39,630 bases of DNA from Gammaproteobacteria bacterium (GTDB lineage Bacteria > Pseudomonadota > Gammaproteobacteria > Pseudomonadales > Azotimanducaceae): the NCBI GenBank assembly GCA_002725285.1, contig PBRC01000003.1, positions 43,133 through 82,762 of the forward strand. The letters run 5' to 3'. How positions within the stretch are numbered: position 1 is the stretch's first letter; each line of letters starts with the position of its first letter. Positions 25,643-34,301 of the stretch are shown here, piece by piece. A program made the translations under genes and the position numbers. A model generated the notes under the pieces. That model was not told the origin of the DNA, made no database searches, and saw only the letters and a list, made by a program, of their open reading frames with translations.

Positions 25643-26934
25643 TAGGTTGCTCCGCCTGTATATGGACAGGTCTTATTTTCGATGTGGGCAATAAAGTCCT
25701 CATGGAAATACTTGAGTCCACTTGATAATGGTTCGATTGCTCCCGGCGCATGGGCGCAGTGTGTATTGCTGATGGCACCAATAAACTGAGATTGGCGCTC
25801 AAGGATGTCCATGTCACCAAGCCGGCCGGTACCTGCTTCGATGCCATCCAGAATCTGCTTTACCCAGGGCAGACCCTCGCGACAAGGGGTACAGAATCCA
25901 CAGGATTCACGAGCAAAGAACTTCATCAGGTTTGCGATCATGCCGACTGGACATGTTTTGTCATCCAGGATGATCATTGTGCCGGTTCCCATTCGGCTGC
26001 CTGCCTGCATGATCGATTCATAATCCATCGGCAGGTCAAGGGGCTCAGCGACAAGAAAGTCGGTGGACGCACCTCCCGGCAATAACCCTTTGAGCTCATA
26101 GCCGTCCAGCATGCCACCTGCATGATTCTCAAGAATTTCACGGATGCTGGTACCAATGGGCAGTTCCCAGCATCCTGGCTTCTTGACTCGACCACTTGCG
26201 CCATATAATTTTGTTCCGGCGTCATTGCCTGAACCCAGTGATTGATACCAGTCAGCACCATGGGTGACGATGTGAGGAATATTACAGAGGGTTTCAACAT
26301 TGTTAACAATCGTTGGTCGTCCCCACAGACCACTCACCTGAGGGAATGGTGGTTTGGCACGAGGATTTGCACGCTTACCCTCCAACGAATTCAAAAGGGC
26401 GGTCTCTTCACCGCAGATATAGCGACCGGCACTTACGTGCACATGCAGATGAAAACTGAAGTCAGTTCCAAGGATCCTGTCGCCCAGATAATTCTTATTC
26501 TCGGCTTCTTTGATCGCGTCATTAAGTCGTTTAATGGCCGTATGATATTCGTCTCGGATAAAGATATAACCGCGATCTGCCGAAATGGTGTAAGACGATA
26601 AGATCATGCCTTCAATTAACTGGTGTGGATCAAATTCCATCAAAAGGCGGTCTTTAAAGGTGCCGGGTTCCATCTCATCAGCATTAGCAACCAGGTAGCG
26701 ATGGCCCTCGTCCGGTCGTGGTTTCGGTACAAAGCTCCATTTCATTCCAGTGGGATAACCAGCACCACCACGGCCCCGTAAATTGGAGTCCTTAATGATG
26801 TCCAGGACACCGTCAGGATCTACCTTGCCAATAGTGTCGCGAACCGCCTGGTACCCACCATTGGCATCATATGCCGCCAGGTCTGTTGGCGGTTTGCCTG
26901 GTGCAATATTGCGGGTCAGTGGCGTCTCACTCAT
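25642..26934 (-). CDS. nuoF: NADH-quinone oxidoreductase subunit F, NADH/FMN binding
   Basis: This 430-residue subunit oxidises NADH with FMN and passes electrons to [4Fe-4S] N3. The NADH/FMN glycine loop GRGGAGYPTG (54-63) is intact, as is YICGEETALLNSLEG near residues 172-186. The N3 ligands are Cys345, Cys348 and Cys351 in ESCGFCTPCREG, plus Cys393. The start overlaps the nuoE stop by 4 nt, in line with the close NuoE-NuoF-NuoG dehydrogenase module. Confidence 0.97.
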   Translation of the reverse strand: MSETPLTRNIAPGKPPTDLAAYDANGGYQAVRDTIGKVDPDGVLDIIKDSNLRGRGGAGYPTGMKWSFVPKPRPDEGHRYLVANADEMEPGTFKDRLLMEFDPHQLIEGMILSSYTISADRGYIFIRDEYHTAIKRLNDAIKEAENKNYLGDRILGTDFSFHLHVHVSAGRYICGEETALLNSLEGKRANPRAKPPFPQVSGLWGRPTIVNNVETLCNIPHIVTHGADWYQSLGSGNDAGTKLYGASGRVKKPGCWELPIGTSIREILENHAGGMLDGYELKGLLPGGASTDFLVAEPLDLPMDYESIMQAGSRMGTGTMIILDDKTCPVGMIANLMKFFARESCGFCTPCREGLPWVKQILDGIEAGTGRLGDMDILERQSQFIGAISNTHCAHAPGAIEPLSSGLKYFHEDFIAHIENKTCPYTGGAT

Positions 26935-27416
26935 TTGAGGATCTCTTCTATATTAGATTCCGTCAAATCGTGATGTAATTCATCTCCCACCATCATCGCG
27001 GGTGCGTGATCACAATCGCCGAGGCAGGTGACGGGTAAAAGTGTATATTTCGAATCTTCTGTCGTTTCACCGAGCTCAACATTCAAATGAGATTTGATCT
27101 TGTTTGTAATTTTGTCTCCACCCATGATCCAGCAGGATACGCTGTCGCAGCATAGGATGACTTTTTCACCAACGGGTTTGCGGTAGATGAGCGTATAAAA
27201 AGTCGCGATACCGTCCAGTTCCTCGTCTGACATCCCCAGCAGTCTCGCAATAGCTGACAGGCTGCCATCTGATATCCAGCCACGATGTTTCTGTACAATC
27301 TTTAGTGCATCAATTGCCGCGGATCTACGGTCAGGTAGATGACTGATTTCTGCCTCAATTTCTGAGACTTCCTGATCTGTTAATGTGCTAGCTAAATTGT
27401 TTCTGACTGAGTTCAT
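26931..27416 (-). CDS. nuoE: NADH-quinone oxidoreductase subunit E, [2Fe-2S]
   Basis: This 161-residue thioredoxin-like ferredoxin subunit carries cluster N1a. Ligands are Cys90 and Cys95 (CCDSVSCWIMGG, C-x4-C) and Cys131 and Cys135 (CLGDCDHAP, C-x3-C). An extra Cys89 sits beside the first ligand. The N-terminal helical part contains the usual DALKIVQKHRGWIS. It lies 14 nt after nuoCD and overlaps nuoF. Confidence 0.96.
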   Translation of the reverse strand: MNSVRNNLASTLTDQEVSEIEAEISHLPDRRSAAIDALKIVQKHRGWISDGSLSAIARLLGMSDEELDGIATFYTLIYRKPVGEKVILCCDSVSCWIMGGDKITNKIKSHLNVELGETTEDSKYTLLPVTCLGDCDHAPAMMVGDELHHDLTESNIEEILK

Positions 27417-27430
27417 TCAATTCCTCATTC

Positions 27431-29179
27431 TTATCGATCCACATCGGCCATAACAAAATCAATACTTGCAAGAATAGCGACCATATCGGCGATCATCAGT
27501 CCGCGGCTGATCAATGGTATCTGCTGCAAGTGCGGAAAAGACGGTGTCCGAATTCTGGTGCGGTAGGAGGTTGTACCACCATCGCTGGTCAGGTAGTACA
27601 TGTTGGCGCCCTTGGTAGCCTCGATGGTGACACTGCCTTCACCCGCCGGAATCACGGGGCCCCAGCTGACATTCAGAAAGTGGTGGATCAGCGTCTCGAT
27701 ATCGTACATCGTGCGCTCTTTTGGCGGTGGTGTGGTGAGAGGGTGCTCCGCTTTGTAAGGGCCTTCCGGCATATTATTCAGGCACTGTTCGATGATTCGC
27801 AGACTCTGCCGAAGCTCTTCAACTCTGACACGACAACGATCATAACAATCACCGTTGTGAAAGACGGGAACCTCAAAATCAAATTGGTCGTAGCCGCCAT
27901 AAGGCCGATCTCGACGCATGTCGAAATCAACGCCAGCTGCACGCATGCCAGGCCCTGTGATGCCCCAATCCATTGCCTCCTCGGCCGAGTAGATACCGAT
28001 GTGTTGCGTACGTTGTTTCAGGATGCTGTTATTCATGGACATCTTGTCGTAGTGATCAAGCCTGGCTGGCATGAATTCGACAAAATCTCTTACCAGCTTG
28101 TCCCAACCTTCCGGGAGATCATGGGCCACGCCACCAATACGGAACCAGGCCGGATGCATTCGGCCACCGGTCACAGCCTCAACAATTCGAAATAGTTTCT
28201 CTCGATCAGAAAACATATAGAAGACCGGAGACATCTGACCTACGTCCTGGGCATATGTGCCATAAAATAGTAAGTGGCTGGTCATTCTGAAGATTTCAGC
28301 CATCATGATTCGAATGACTTTGGCGCGATCAGGAACCTTGATGCCTGCCATCTGTTCAATGGCCATCACATAAGGCAGATTGTTCATTACTCCGCCCAGA
28401 TAGTCGATTCGATCAGTGTATGGGATATAAGAGTGCCAGGTCTGGCGCTCAGCCATCTTTTCGGCGCCTCTGTGGTGGAATCCGATCTCTGGCACTGCAT
28501 CGACAATCACCTCACCATCAAGCTGCAATACGATTCGAAATACACCGTGGACCGAGGGGTGGTTTGGCCCCATATTGAGGAACATGAACTCCGTATTGTC
28601 GTTCTTTCGCTGCATTCCCCAGTCTTCGGGGCGGAATCTGAGTGCTTCCTGTTCCTTGTCCTGGCGTTCTTCGGTCAGGCTGAAGGGTTCGAGTTCTGTG
28701 GCTCGGGCAGGGTGATCTTTCCGTAGGGCGTGCCCCTCCCAGGTAGGTGGAAGGAGAATTCGAAAAAGACTGGGATGGCCGACGAAGTTGATGCCAAACA
28801 TATCCCAGGCTTCCCGCTCATACCAGTTGGCATTGGGATAAACGGAAATGACGGTGGGTACATCCAGATCTTCCTGGTTCAGGGCAACTTTGAGGCGGAC
28901 ATCACAGTTGTTTCGGAACGAGATCAGATGGTAGACGACGGTAAAGTCGACCTCAGGTAAATCATCTTTGTGAAGGCGAGTACGTTCGTCGACACCACAA
29001 AGATCGAACAACATCTCATAACTTGGTTTTAGGAAAGAGAGGACGTCCTTAAGACGGGCCCGGGGCAACCAGAACGTGGGAATGTTATCGGCAGTTTTTT
29101 GTGCCAAGAATGAGACGTCAGGAAATTCATCACGAAGACTGCTTTCTACATCCATTACTTGTGTCGCCACTACAGACAA
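27431..29179 (-). CDS. nuoCD: Fused NADH-quinone oxidoreductase subunit C/D
   Basis: This 582-residue fusion joins NuoC (about 1-180, ending [14 protein letters not shown]) and NuoD (about 195-582). NuoD forms the quinone-reducing site next to cluster N2; its GPNHPSVHG loop (204-212, His207) and [12 protein letters not shown] are intact. The C/D fusion is typical of Gammaproteobacteria and is my best taxonomic marker here. The longest frame starts with TTG at 29179, and AGGGG 6 nt upstream supports it. An internal ATG at residue 9 is the alternative. It follows nuoB by 23 nt. Confidence 0.97.
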   Translation of the reverse strand: MSVVATQVMDVESSLRDEFPDVSFLAQKTADNIPTFWLPRARLKDVLSFLKPSYEMLFDLCGVDERTRLHKDDLPEVDFTVVYHLISFRNNCDVRLKVALNQEDLDVPTVISVYPNANWYEREAWDMFGINFVGHPSLFRILLPPTWEGHALRKDHPARATELEPFSLTEERQDKEQEALRFRPEDWGMQRKNDNTEFMFLNMGPNHPSVHGVFRIVLQLDGEVIVDAVPEIGFHHRGAEKMAERQTWHSYIPYTDRIDYLGGVMNNLPYVMAIEQMAGIKVPDRAKVIRIMMAEIFRMTSHLLFYGTYAQDVGQMSPVFYMFSDREKLFRIVEAVTGGRMHPAWFRIGGVAHDLPEGWDKLVRDFVEFMPARLDHYDKMSMNNSILKQRTQHIGIYSAEEAMDWGITGPGMRAAGVDFDMRRDRPYGGYDQFDFEVPVFHNGDCYDRCRVRVEELRQSLRIIEQCLNNMPEGPYKAEHPLTTPPPKERTMYDIETLIHHFLNVSWGPVIPAGEGSVTIEATKGANMYYLTSDGGTTSYRTRIRTPSFPHLQQIPLISRGLMIADMVAILASIDFVMADVDR

Positions 29180-29202
29180 TCTCTTCCCCTTACCACTGCC
29201 AC

Positions 29203-29841
29203 CTAGATTTGATTAGGCTCTCTTAAATCCGTTGCCTTCATACGTTCTTCAGTCTTAAGATCCCGCTGACTGGTTTTAGGTGGTTTTATTACACGTTGGT
29301 CGTCGACGACCCAGCTAAGTGGTCGTCTTTCCTTTCCCACAGCATCCTGAAGCATCATCAAGCCTTGCAGAAATGCATCTGGTCTCGGTGGACAGCCAGG
29401 GACGTAGACATCAACGGGCAGAAACTTGTCTGCACCCTGAACAACACTATAGATGTCGTACATGCCGCCCGAGTTGGCGCACGAACCCATAGAGATAACC
29501 CATTTTGGTTCGAGCAGTTGCTCGTAGCATCTTTGTATAATGGGAGCCATCTTCAAAAAACAGGTCCCTGTAATAATCATCATGTCTGCCTGACGTGGCG
29601 TCGCCCGTATAACCTCTGATCCAAATCGAGACATGTCGAACCGGCTTGTGAGCGCCGTTGCCATCTCAACATAACAACAGGAGAGACCGAAGTTGTATGG
29701 CCAGAGGGACTTGCTTCGACCCCATGCCAGCATATCTTCAAGGCTGGTCATCAAAAGGTTTCTCTTAAGATGCTCATCGAGGGCAGAATCAACATCCTCT
29801 AAAGGAATGTTCTCATCGGCTTTGGTTAAGCTCCACTCCAT
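29203..29841 (-). CDS. nuoB: NADH-quinone oxidoreductase subunit B, cluster N2
   Basis: This 212-residue subunit holds the terminal [4Fe-4S] cluster N2 that reduces quinone. Its ligands are the tandem Cys55-Cys56 (LSCCYVEMA), Cys121 ([13 protein letters not shown]) and Cys150 ([11 protein letters not shown]). The fold matches NiFe-hydrogenase small subunits. It follows nuoA by 2 nt. The C-terminal tail after about residue 185 is charged and poorly conserved, as usual. Confidence 0.97.
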   Translation of the reverse strand: MEWSLTKADENIPLEDVDSALDEHLKRNLLMTSLEDMLAWGRSKSLWPYNFGLSCCYVEMATALTSRFDMSRFGSEVIRATPRQADMMIITGTCFLKMAPIIQRCYEQLLEPKWVISMGSCANSGGMYDIYSVVQGADKFLPVDVYVPGCPPRPDAFLQGLMMLQDAVGKERRPLSWVVDDQRVIKPPKTSQRDLKTEERMKATDLREPNQI

Positions 29842-29843
29842 CG

Positions 29844-30260
29844 TCAGTCTTCCGCCTTATCCAAACGAAATCCCTTGGGCAGCCCTTTACGGGTTTTTAC
29901 ACCCCATTCCAGTGCGCCTGATTTCCACTCATAGATAAGTGCCACAACCAGAATCAAAATGAATACTGAAACAGCCAGGTAGCCAAAAACACCCAGCTCA
30001 TAGAAGGCTATCGCCCAGGCGAATATATACACTGTCTCTAAATCAAAAATCACGAAGAACATCGCGATCAAATAGAATTCAACGGTTATCGGGATATCGG
30101 CAGAACCAATGTGGACAATGCCGCCTTCAAATGGTTCAGCAGTGGCACGTTTTAGTGTGGTTTTTTCACCGAGTAGAGCCGACAAAACAAGCACAACACC
30201 AACCATGCCTAATACGGACGCAAAATATAGCGCAAGAGGCCAGAGTGAGGATTCAGTCAC
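29844..30260 (-). CDS. nuoA: NADH-quinone oxidoreductase subunit A
   Basis: This 138-residue, three-helix membrane subunit (ND3 homologue) is the first gene of the operon. It has the conserved EPFEGG loop (42-47) and [16 protein letters not shown] in the second helix, with Asp73 and Glu75. The loop cysteine that marks ND3 in mitochondria (YECG) is Gly here; from memory E. coli has Ser. The loop is therefore of the non-thiol bacterial type. The C-terminus after helix 3 is charged and cytoplasmic. The spacer to the divergent SMP-30 gene should carry the operon promoter. Confidence 0.95.
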   Translation of the reverse strand: MTESSLWPLALYFASVLGMVGVVLVLSALLGEKTTLKRATAEPFEGGIVHIGSADIPITVEFYLIAMFFVIFDLETVYIFAWAIAFYELGVFGYLAVSVFILILVVALIYEWKSGALEWGVKTRKGLPKGFRLDKAED

Positions 30261-30322
30261 TTCTCACCCCGTCGTTTGAATATGCTAAAACCACTTGTTT
30301 CCCAGTTAAAAAAATAACAGAT

Positions 30323-30392
30323 TGGCCAGATCTGTGAGTGTCGATTACTGCACACCTGGCCATCAGTTTCCTATTAGTGAGGTCTTACCTCA
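30323..30392 (-). promoter_or_regulatory. Nested inverted repeats upstream of nuoA
   Basis: Two perfect inverted repeats lie 60-130 nt upstream of the nuoA start. One pairs TGGCCAG (30323-30329) with CTGGCCA (30356-30362). The other pairs TGAGGT (30378-30383) with ACCTCA (30387-30392) around a 3-nt loop. Depending on the transcription start they could be operators or 5'-leader hairpins. I could not fix a convincing -35/-10 pair for the operon. No gene is visible in the full 450-nt spacer 30261-30710 apart from a possible 20-codon ATG frame at 30623-30685. Confidence 0.35.
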
Positions 30393-30479
30393 ATACGGCT
30401 TGCGTTGACCGATTACTGCTAAAATTACTCAGTATCGGACGCGATGCACTCTACACTTTTTGTGGGCATTTTTGCAACT

Positions 30480-30498
30480 CACTATTGACAAAATAGTG
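30480..30498 (+). promoter_or_regulatory. Operator-like inverted repeat overlapping a TTGACA box
   Basis: CACTATT (30480-30486) and AATAGTG (30492-30498) form a perfect 7-bp inverted repeat with a 5-nt centre. A consensus -35 hexamer TTGACA (30485-30490) lies inside it, pointing toward the SMP-30 gene. The -10 match at 17-bp spacing is weak. Overlap of a dyad with a -35 box is typical for repressor control, so this may regulate the SMP-30/SDR pair, the nuo operon, or both. Confidence 0.4.
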
Positions 30499-30710
30499 CT
30501 TCAAATCTCTTGTTTGTGAATGAATCAGGCTTACAATCAAAAGAACCTGGGAGGGTCTCCGGATTATACGCAACAAAGCCTGGATATTTTGGTAACAAGT
30601 CACTGTTATTACGCGACCGTTTATGAAAGCTGACCCTGAAAAATTCAAAACCCCGAAGCTGCCTGATGAAGAGCCCATCAGTTGAGGCAATTCTTGGTTA
30701 AAGGGCGATA

Positions 30711-31580
30711 ATGGTAGAGATTGAGCGAATAGCAGACATTAAGAATCAACTGGGAGAAGGCCCCCTGTGGGACAGCTCATCGGGCAACTTGTTTTGGGTT
30801 GATTCACTAAAAGGCGAAATCAACTGCCTTGATGCTGATGGAAAAATCGAATCATGGTTGATGCCTTGCATGATTGGGAGTCTGGCGATCGTGAATGATC
30901 ACCGAGCGGTGGTTGCATTACTGTCCGGACTTCATTTCTTTGATTTTGAAACGAGTGAACTAACTCTGATAGCAGATCCGGAGTCGGATGTATCTGAAAC
31001 AAGATTCAACGACGGCAAGACTGATCGGGCGGGCAACTTTCTGGCGGGGACAATGGGAATCAAGATCCGGGATCGGGCTCTCGGCAGTCTGTATCGCATT
31101 GATGCTAATCAAAACATCGAGATACTGGAGCCTGATGTGGTTGTAGCCAATGGCCCGTGCTTCAGTCCTGATGGCGCAACTTTCTATTTCAATGATGGTC
31201 GCCGTAGAATTCTTGCTTATGACTATGATCCTGCTGGCCCTTTGAAGAATAAACGTGAGTTCTTCAATGGCGCGAATCACGAGACCGGGTCTGACGGCGC
31301 GACCGTCGATGCGGACGGCAATATCTGGGTGGCATTGACGGGTTCGAGCGAGGTTGGCTGTTTGAGCACGACGGGCAAGCTTTTAGAGAGGATATCGATG
31401 CCGATCAATTTGCCGAGTTCTGTGATGTTTGGTGGGCAGAATCTCGATGAGTTGTATGTGACGTCCATAAGCAATTCAGGTAATCGAACCAGTGAAGAAG
31501 AAGGGGCTGGTGGGTTGTACCGAGTAAGGGGACTTGGGGCTGTAGGTCTGCCGGAAAAAAGATATCAGACAAATTCATAG
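30711..31580 (+). CDS. SMP-30/gluconolactonase family hydrolase
   Basis: This 289-residue six-bladed beta-propeller resembles sugar lactonases (gluconolactonase, SMP-30/regucalcin). The divalent-metal ligands match the family: Glu16 in LGEGPLWD, Asn147 in VVANGPCFSPDG and Asp195 in TGSDGATVDADGNIW. Asn100-Asp101 in RFNDGKTDRAGNF is the substrate-binding motif. It would hydrolyse an aldonolactone or similar lactone in the cytosol; no signal peptide is seen. An SDR dehydrogenase follows after 9 nt, which is a common pairing: dehydrogenase makes a lactone and lactonase opens it. Confidence 0.88.
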   Translation: MVEIERIADIKNQLGEGPLWDSSSGNLFWVDSLKGEINCLDADGKIESWLMPCMIGSLAIVNDHRAVVALLSGLHFFDFETSELTLIADPESDVSETRFNDGKTDRAGNFLAGTMGIKIRDRALGSLYRIDANQNIEILEPDVVVANGPCFSPDGATFYFNDGRRRILAYDYDPAGPLKNKREFFNGANHETGSDGATVDADGNIWVALTGSSEVGCLSTTGKLLERISMPINLPSSVMFGGQNLDELYVTSISNSGNRTSEEEGAGGLYRVRGLGAVGLPEKRYQTNS

Positions 31581-31589
31581 GAGAGCAGA

Positions 31590-32360
31590 ATGGATAGATT
31601 CAGAAGCAAAAATATCATCGTCACAGGGGCAGGATCTGGATTTGGTGCAGCTATTGCCACTCGGTTTGCCGATGAAGGTGCAAATGTTCTGTTGTCTGAT
31701 ATTGATCAGGAAGCTGTCGAATCTGTTGCAGCCGGGCTGGATGCTTCAGGAATAATTGCAACGTCGTTCACTAATGTAGCCGAGGAAGATCAGGTTATTG
31801 CCATGATGGAGGCAGCCACTTCTGCCTTTGGTGGGATAGACGTGCTGGTGAATAATGCGGGTTACAGTCATCTCAATAAACTTACCTGGAAAATCTCGGT
31901 TGAGGAGTTTGATGCGGTGTTTGCCGTGAATGTACGAGGCGTTTTTTTGGGTTGTAAACATGTTATTCCTGTCATGATTGAACAGGGAACTGGCGGCTCG
32001 ATCATCAATATTGCATCCGTTGGCGCTATTGCCCCAAGACCTGGTGTCACACCTTATAATGCTACCAAAGGTGCGGTTCTGACTATGACAAAGGGCCTGG
32101 CAGCGGAGGTCGCACGTAACAATATTCGAGTCAATGCGGTGAATCCGGTTGCTTCTCTTACGGGTTTTATGAAAGGGGCAACAGGGATTGCGTCTGAAGA
32201 TATGGCTGATGATATGAAACAGAGGCTGGTCAGCACGATTCCTCTGGGTCGGATGGCAGAGCCGGTCGATATTGCTGGCGCGGTGACCTTCCTTGCCTCT
32301 GACGATGCGGTGTTCATGACCGGTACAGCGCTGAATGTTGATGGTGGCAGGAGTATTTAG
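31590..32360 (+). CDS. Short-chain dehydrogenase/reductase
   Basis: This 256-residue classical SDR has TGAGSGFG (12-19) for NAD(P) binding, NNAG (88-91), the active-site tetrad Asn114-Ser143-Tyr156-Lys160 (YNATK) and the C-terminal FMTGTALNVDGG. Asp37 at the end of the second strand (SDIDQ) suggests NAD rather than NADP. It follows the SMP-30 gene by 9 nt with AGGAGAG as ribosome-binding site, so the two form an operon. A sugar or polyol dehydrogenase role is likely. The exact substrate is not readable. Confidence 0.92.
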   Translation: MDRFRSKNIIVTGAGSGFGAAIATRFADEGANVLLSDIDQEAVESVAAGLDASGIIATSFTNVAEEDQVIAMMEAATSAFGGIDVLVNNAGYSHLNKLTWKISVEEFDAVFAVNVRGVFLGCKHVIPVMIEQGTGGSIINIASVGAIAPRPGVTPYNATKGAVLTMTKGLAAEVARNNIRVNAVNPVASLTGFMKGATGIASEDMADDMKQRLVSTIPLGRMAEPVDIAGAVTFLASDDAVFMTGTALNVDGGRSI

Positions 32361-32376
32361 CTGAATTAACAATAAA

Positions 32377-32389
32377 CCTAACTGTTAGG
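32377..32389 (+). terminator. Short dyad after the SDR gene
   Basis: CCTAACTGTTAGG is a near-perfect dyad 17 nt after the SDR stop codon. The stem is short (5 bp with a 3-nt loop) and has no T-run, so termination here would be weak or Rho-dependent. Confidence 0.2.
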
Positions 32390-32576
32390 GCTTCAATAAG
32401 ATGATGATATCCGGGGTTTGCAGGATCCCAGGGATGTGGATGCCGGAACACTCACTACAGCACCGGCCACATAATTTCCCTTTTCCGAACCGGTAGCGGG
32501 TGATCTTCCTGTCATGGAAAAAAGGGATCTTCTCGGTAGTTGTTTATTGTGACTATTCAAAAAGCCGGTTATCAGG

Positions 32577-32840
32577 ATGATATTACGGACAGTTGATGGC
32601 GTTGTGGCGTGCATACTGAGAATTGCGGTAGAGCAGGGAATCCTTTCGCTGTCAAGAAACCACGCAATTCTGAGAATACTGGAAAGTCTCACCGATATGA
32701 CAATTGGTTGGGATGATTTGACAGGCAGGCAAAAAGATCTTGCTCAGGCAAAATTTGAGGATGCTGTAGTGGGGCTGAAGCTGGTGACCAGGGCGATGTT
32801 CCGTATACACCCAGGAAGACGAACCAGCCCATCATATTAA
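32577..32840 (+). CDS. Hypothetical protein, 87 residues, doubtful
   Basis: This open frame lies in the 786-nt gap between the SDR and hydroxyacid dehydrogenase genes. The product has an N-terminal hydrophobic segment (VVACILRIAVEQGILSL) and a more helical charged part (QKDLAQAKFEDAVVGLKL). I do not recognise it. An AGG directly before the ATG is too close to be a good ribosome-binding site. A 99-codon frame on the other strand (32393-32692) overlaps it and looks worse. It may be a small gene, a remnant or chance. The DNA also has a 9-bp inverted repeat, AGAATTGCG (32619-32627) and CGCAATTCT (32663-32671). Confidence 0.25.
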   Translation: MILRTVDGVVACILRIAVEQGILSLSRNHAILRILESLTDMTIGWDDLTGRQKDLAQAKFEDAVVGLKLVTRAMFRIHPGRRTSPSY

Positions 32841-32961
32841 ACTGACATTAAAAATGGGTGAATTGAAACAGCTGCTGTTCATGAGTCATAATAGTACTAA
32901 GGTGTCTGAGGTCACTTTTGATGAGTTTGCATATCTGCTGGGCTCAGAGACTGCAGTATCT

Positions 32962-32977
32962 CTCCCCATGCGGGGAG
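32962..32977. other. GC-rich hairpin in the 32.4-33.1 kb gap
   Basis: CTCCCC (32962-32967) and GGGGAG (32972-32977) form a perfect 6-bp stem with a 4-nt loop. It lies 170 nt upstream of the hydroxyacid dehydrogenase start. No T-run follows, so it is not a classical terminator. The rest of 32841-33146 shows no gene. Confidence 0.3.
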
Positions 32978-33146
32978 CTATTGCATAATCCGTCCAATCA
33001 AAGATTGAATTTTCATGCGCTCTCACAATCTCCTCCCGGTGCCATCAACCTGACCCTTATATGACGGGTAAAATTGCCTGACTCACTATGCTTCTGTGAT
33101 GGGTTCTGTCAGTATTGTCGGCCTCCCGAAAGAAAACGAGTGACTA

Positions 33147-34202
33147 ATGTCAAACAAGAAGAAAGTCGTTGTGCAGTTGCCCGCTGTGGCGCGAGAAGCC
33201 CCGGTTTCTGAAAGATATGCCCTGGAGCTGGAATCACTGGATTCTGTTGCTGAAATTGTCGAAGTTGATGGCAGTAGTGTTGGTGCATTTCTGGAAGGTG
33301 CGAGGGATGCAGACGCGTTAATCACATCCTGGGGTATTCAGATGGACCAGCAGATTATTGCCGGCCTGGAAAAATGTGTGGTTATCGGTGTTGGCAGCGT
33401 TGGGGTTGATATGGTCGATGTGGATGCAGCCACAGCTGCTGGAATTGTTGTCACCAACGTGCCTGACGTCTTTATTGAAGAGGTTGCCGATCACACCTTA
33501 ATGTTGTTGTTGGCCTGTGCCCGTCGCGTCAAGATAATGGACAAGATGGTTAATCAGGGTGATTGGTACAAGGGGCGGCCTGTGCTGAACCATGTTCCCA
33601 GGTTGTGGGGACAAACCCTGGGTCTGATTTCATTTGGTAATGTTGCAAGAGCAGTTGCCAGACGAGCAAAGGGTTTCGGAATGCATATCATTGCCTATGA
33701 CCCTTATGTCTCTGAACTGAAGCTGACAGGCGAGGGTGTTGAACCTGTAACTTATGCCGAGTTGCTTGAAAGATCTGATTACCTCTCTGTACATCCTGGA
33801 TTGAATGAAGAAACCAGAGGTATGCTCAGTACCGATCAGTTCGCTCAGATGAAGGATACTGCTGCTGTAATCAACTGCGGTCGGGGGCCTGTGATTGATG
33901 AATCTGCAATGATAACTGCACTTCAAAGTGGTCAGATCGCAGCTGCTGGTTTGGATGTGTTGGAAAAGGAACCGCCGGACGCTGACAACCCACTGCTGCA
34001 AATGGATAACGTAATGCTCACGCCTCATGCCGCCTCAGCGACTACCCGTATGCGGTTTGAAACTCGTCGTCGGGCAGGTAGAGAAGTCAGTCTCGCGCTC
34101 AAAGGGAAATGGCCCATGAGTTGTGTCAATCCGACGGTATTACCCAGGGTTGAACTTGAAAGGTGGCAGCCTTATCCAATGGATCGGGGTCCTAATAGAT
34201 AG
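33147..34202 (+). CDS. D-isomer-specific 2-hydroxyacid dehydrogenase
   Basis: This 351-residue protein resembles phosphoglycerate, glyoxylate and CtBP-type dehydrogenases. Catalytic residues are Arg246 (NCGRGPVID), Glu275 (DVLEKEPP) and His294 (LTPHAAS). The nucleotide-binding loop GLISFGNVAR departs from the usual G-x-G-x-x-G: the first and last glycines are Ser162 and Ala167. It should interconvert a 2-keto acid and a D-2-hydroxy acid with NAD(H). A ThDP enzyme follows on the same strand after 99 nt, which suggests consecutive 2-keto acid steps. No close Shine-Dalgarno is evident. Confidence 0.88.
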   Translation: MSNKKKVVVQLPAVAREAPVSERYALELESLDSVAEIVEVDGSSVGAFLEGARDADALITSWGIQMDQQIIAGLEKCVVIGVGSVGVDMVDVDAATAAGIVVTNVPDVFIEEVADHTLMLLLACARRVKIMDKMVNQGDWYKGRPVLNHVPRLWGQTLGLISFGNVARAVARRAKGFGMHIIAYDPYVSELKLTGEGVEPVTYAELLERSDYLSVHPGLNEETRGMLSTDQFAQMKDTAAVINCGRGPVIDESAMITALQSGQIAAAGLDVLEKEPPDADNPLLQMDNVMLTPHAASATTRMRFETRRRAGREVSLALKGKWPMSCVNPTVLPRVELERWQPYPMDRGPNR

Positions 34203-34301
34203 TGGTGGTTTTTCAAAGGGGCAGGTGGTGTCAATTCATATTGCATCGATTTTTGTATCGTTAAAATAGTGCTCGAGTAGAAGAATAGAGGGAGACATGA
34301 A

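Noticed and set aside
27530-28195. 221-codon plus-strand open frame opposite nuoCD
   Set aside because: It lies wholly inside the well-conserved nuoCD gene and its translation is Val/His/Thr-rich without any domain. It is an antisense shadow.
31746-32372. 208-codon minus-strand open frame opposite the SDR gene
   Set aside because: It mirrors a gene with all SDR motifs; its product is Arg/His/Cys-rich and resembles no family.
32393-32692. 99-codon minus-strand frame in the SDR/hydroxyacid dehydrogenase gap
   Set aside because: Ser/Ile/Arg-rich with no domain, no good start context, and overlaps the slightly better plus-strand frame.
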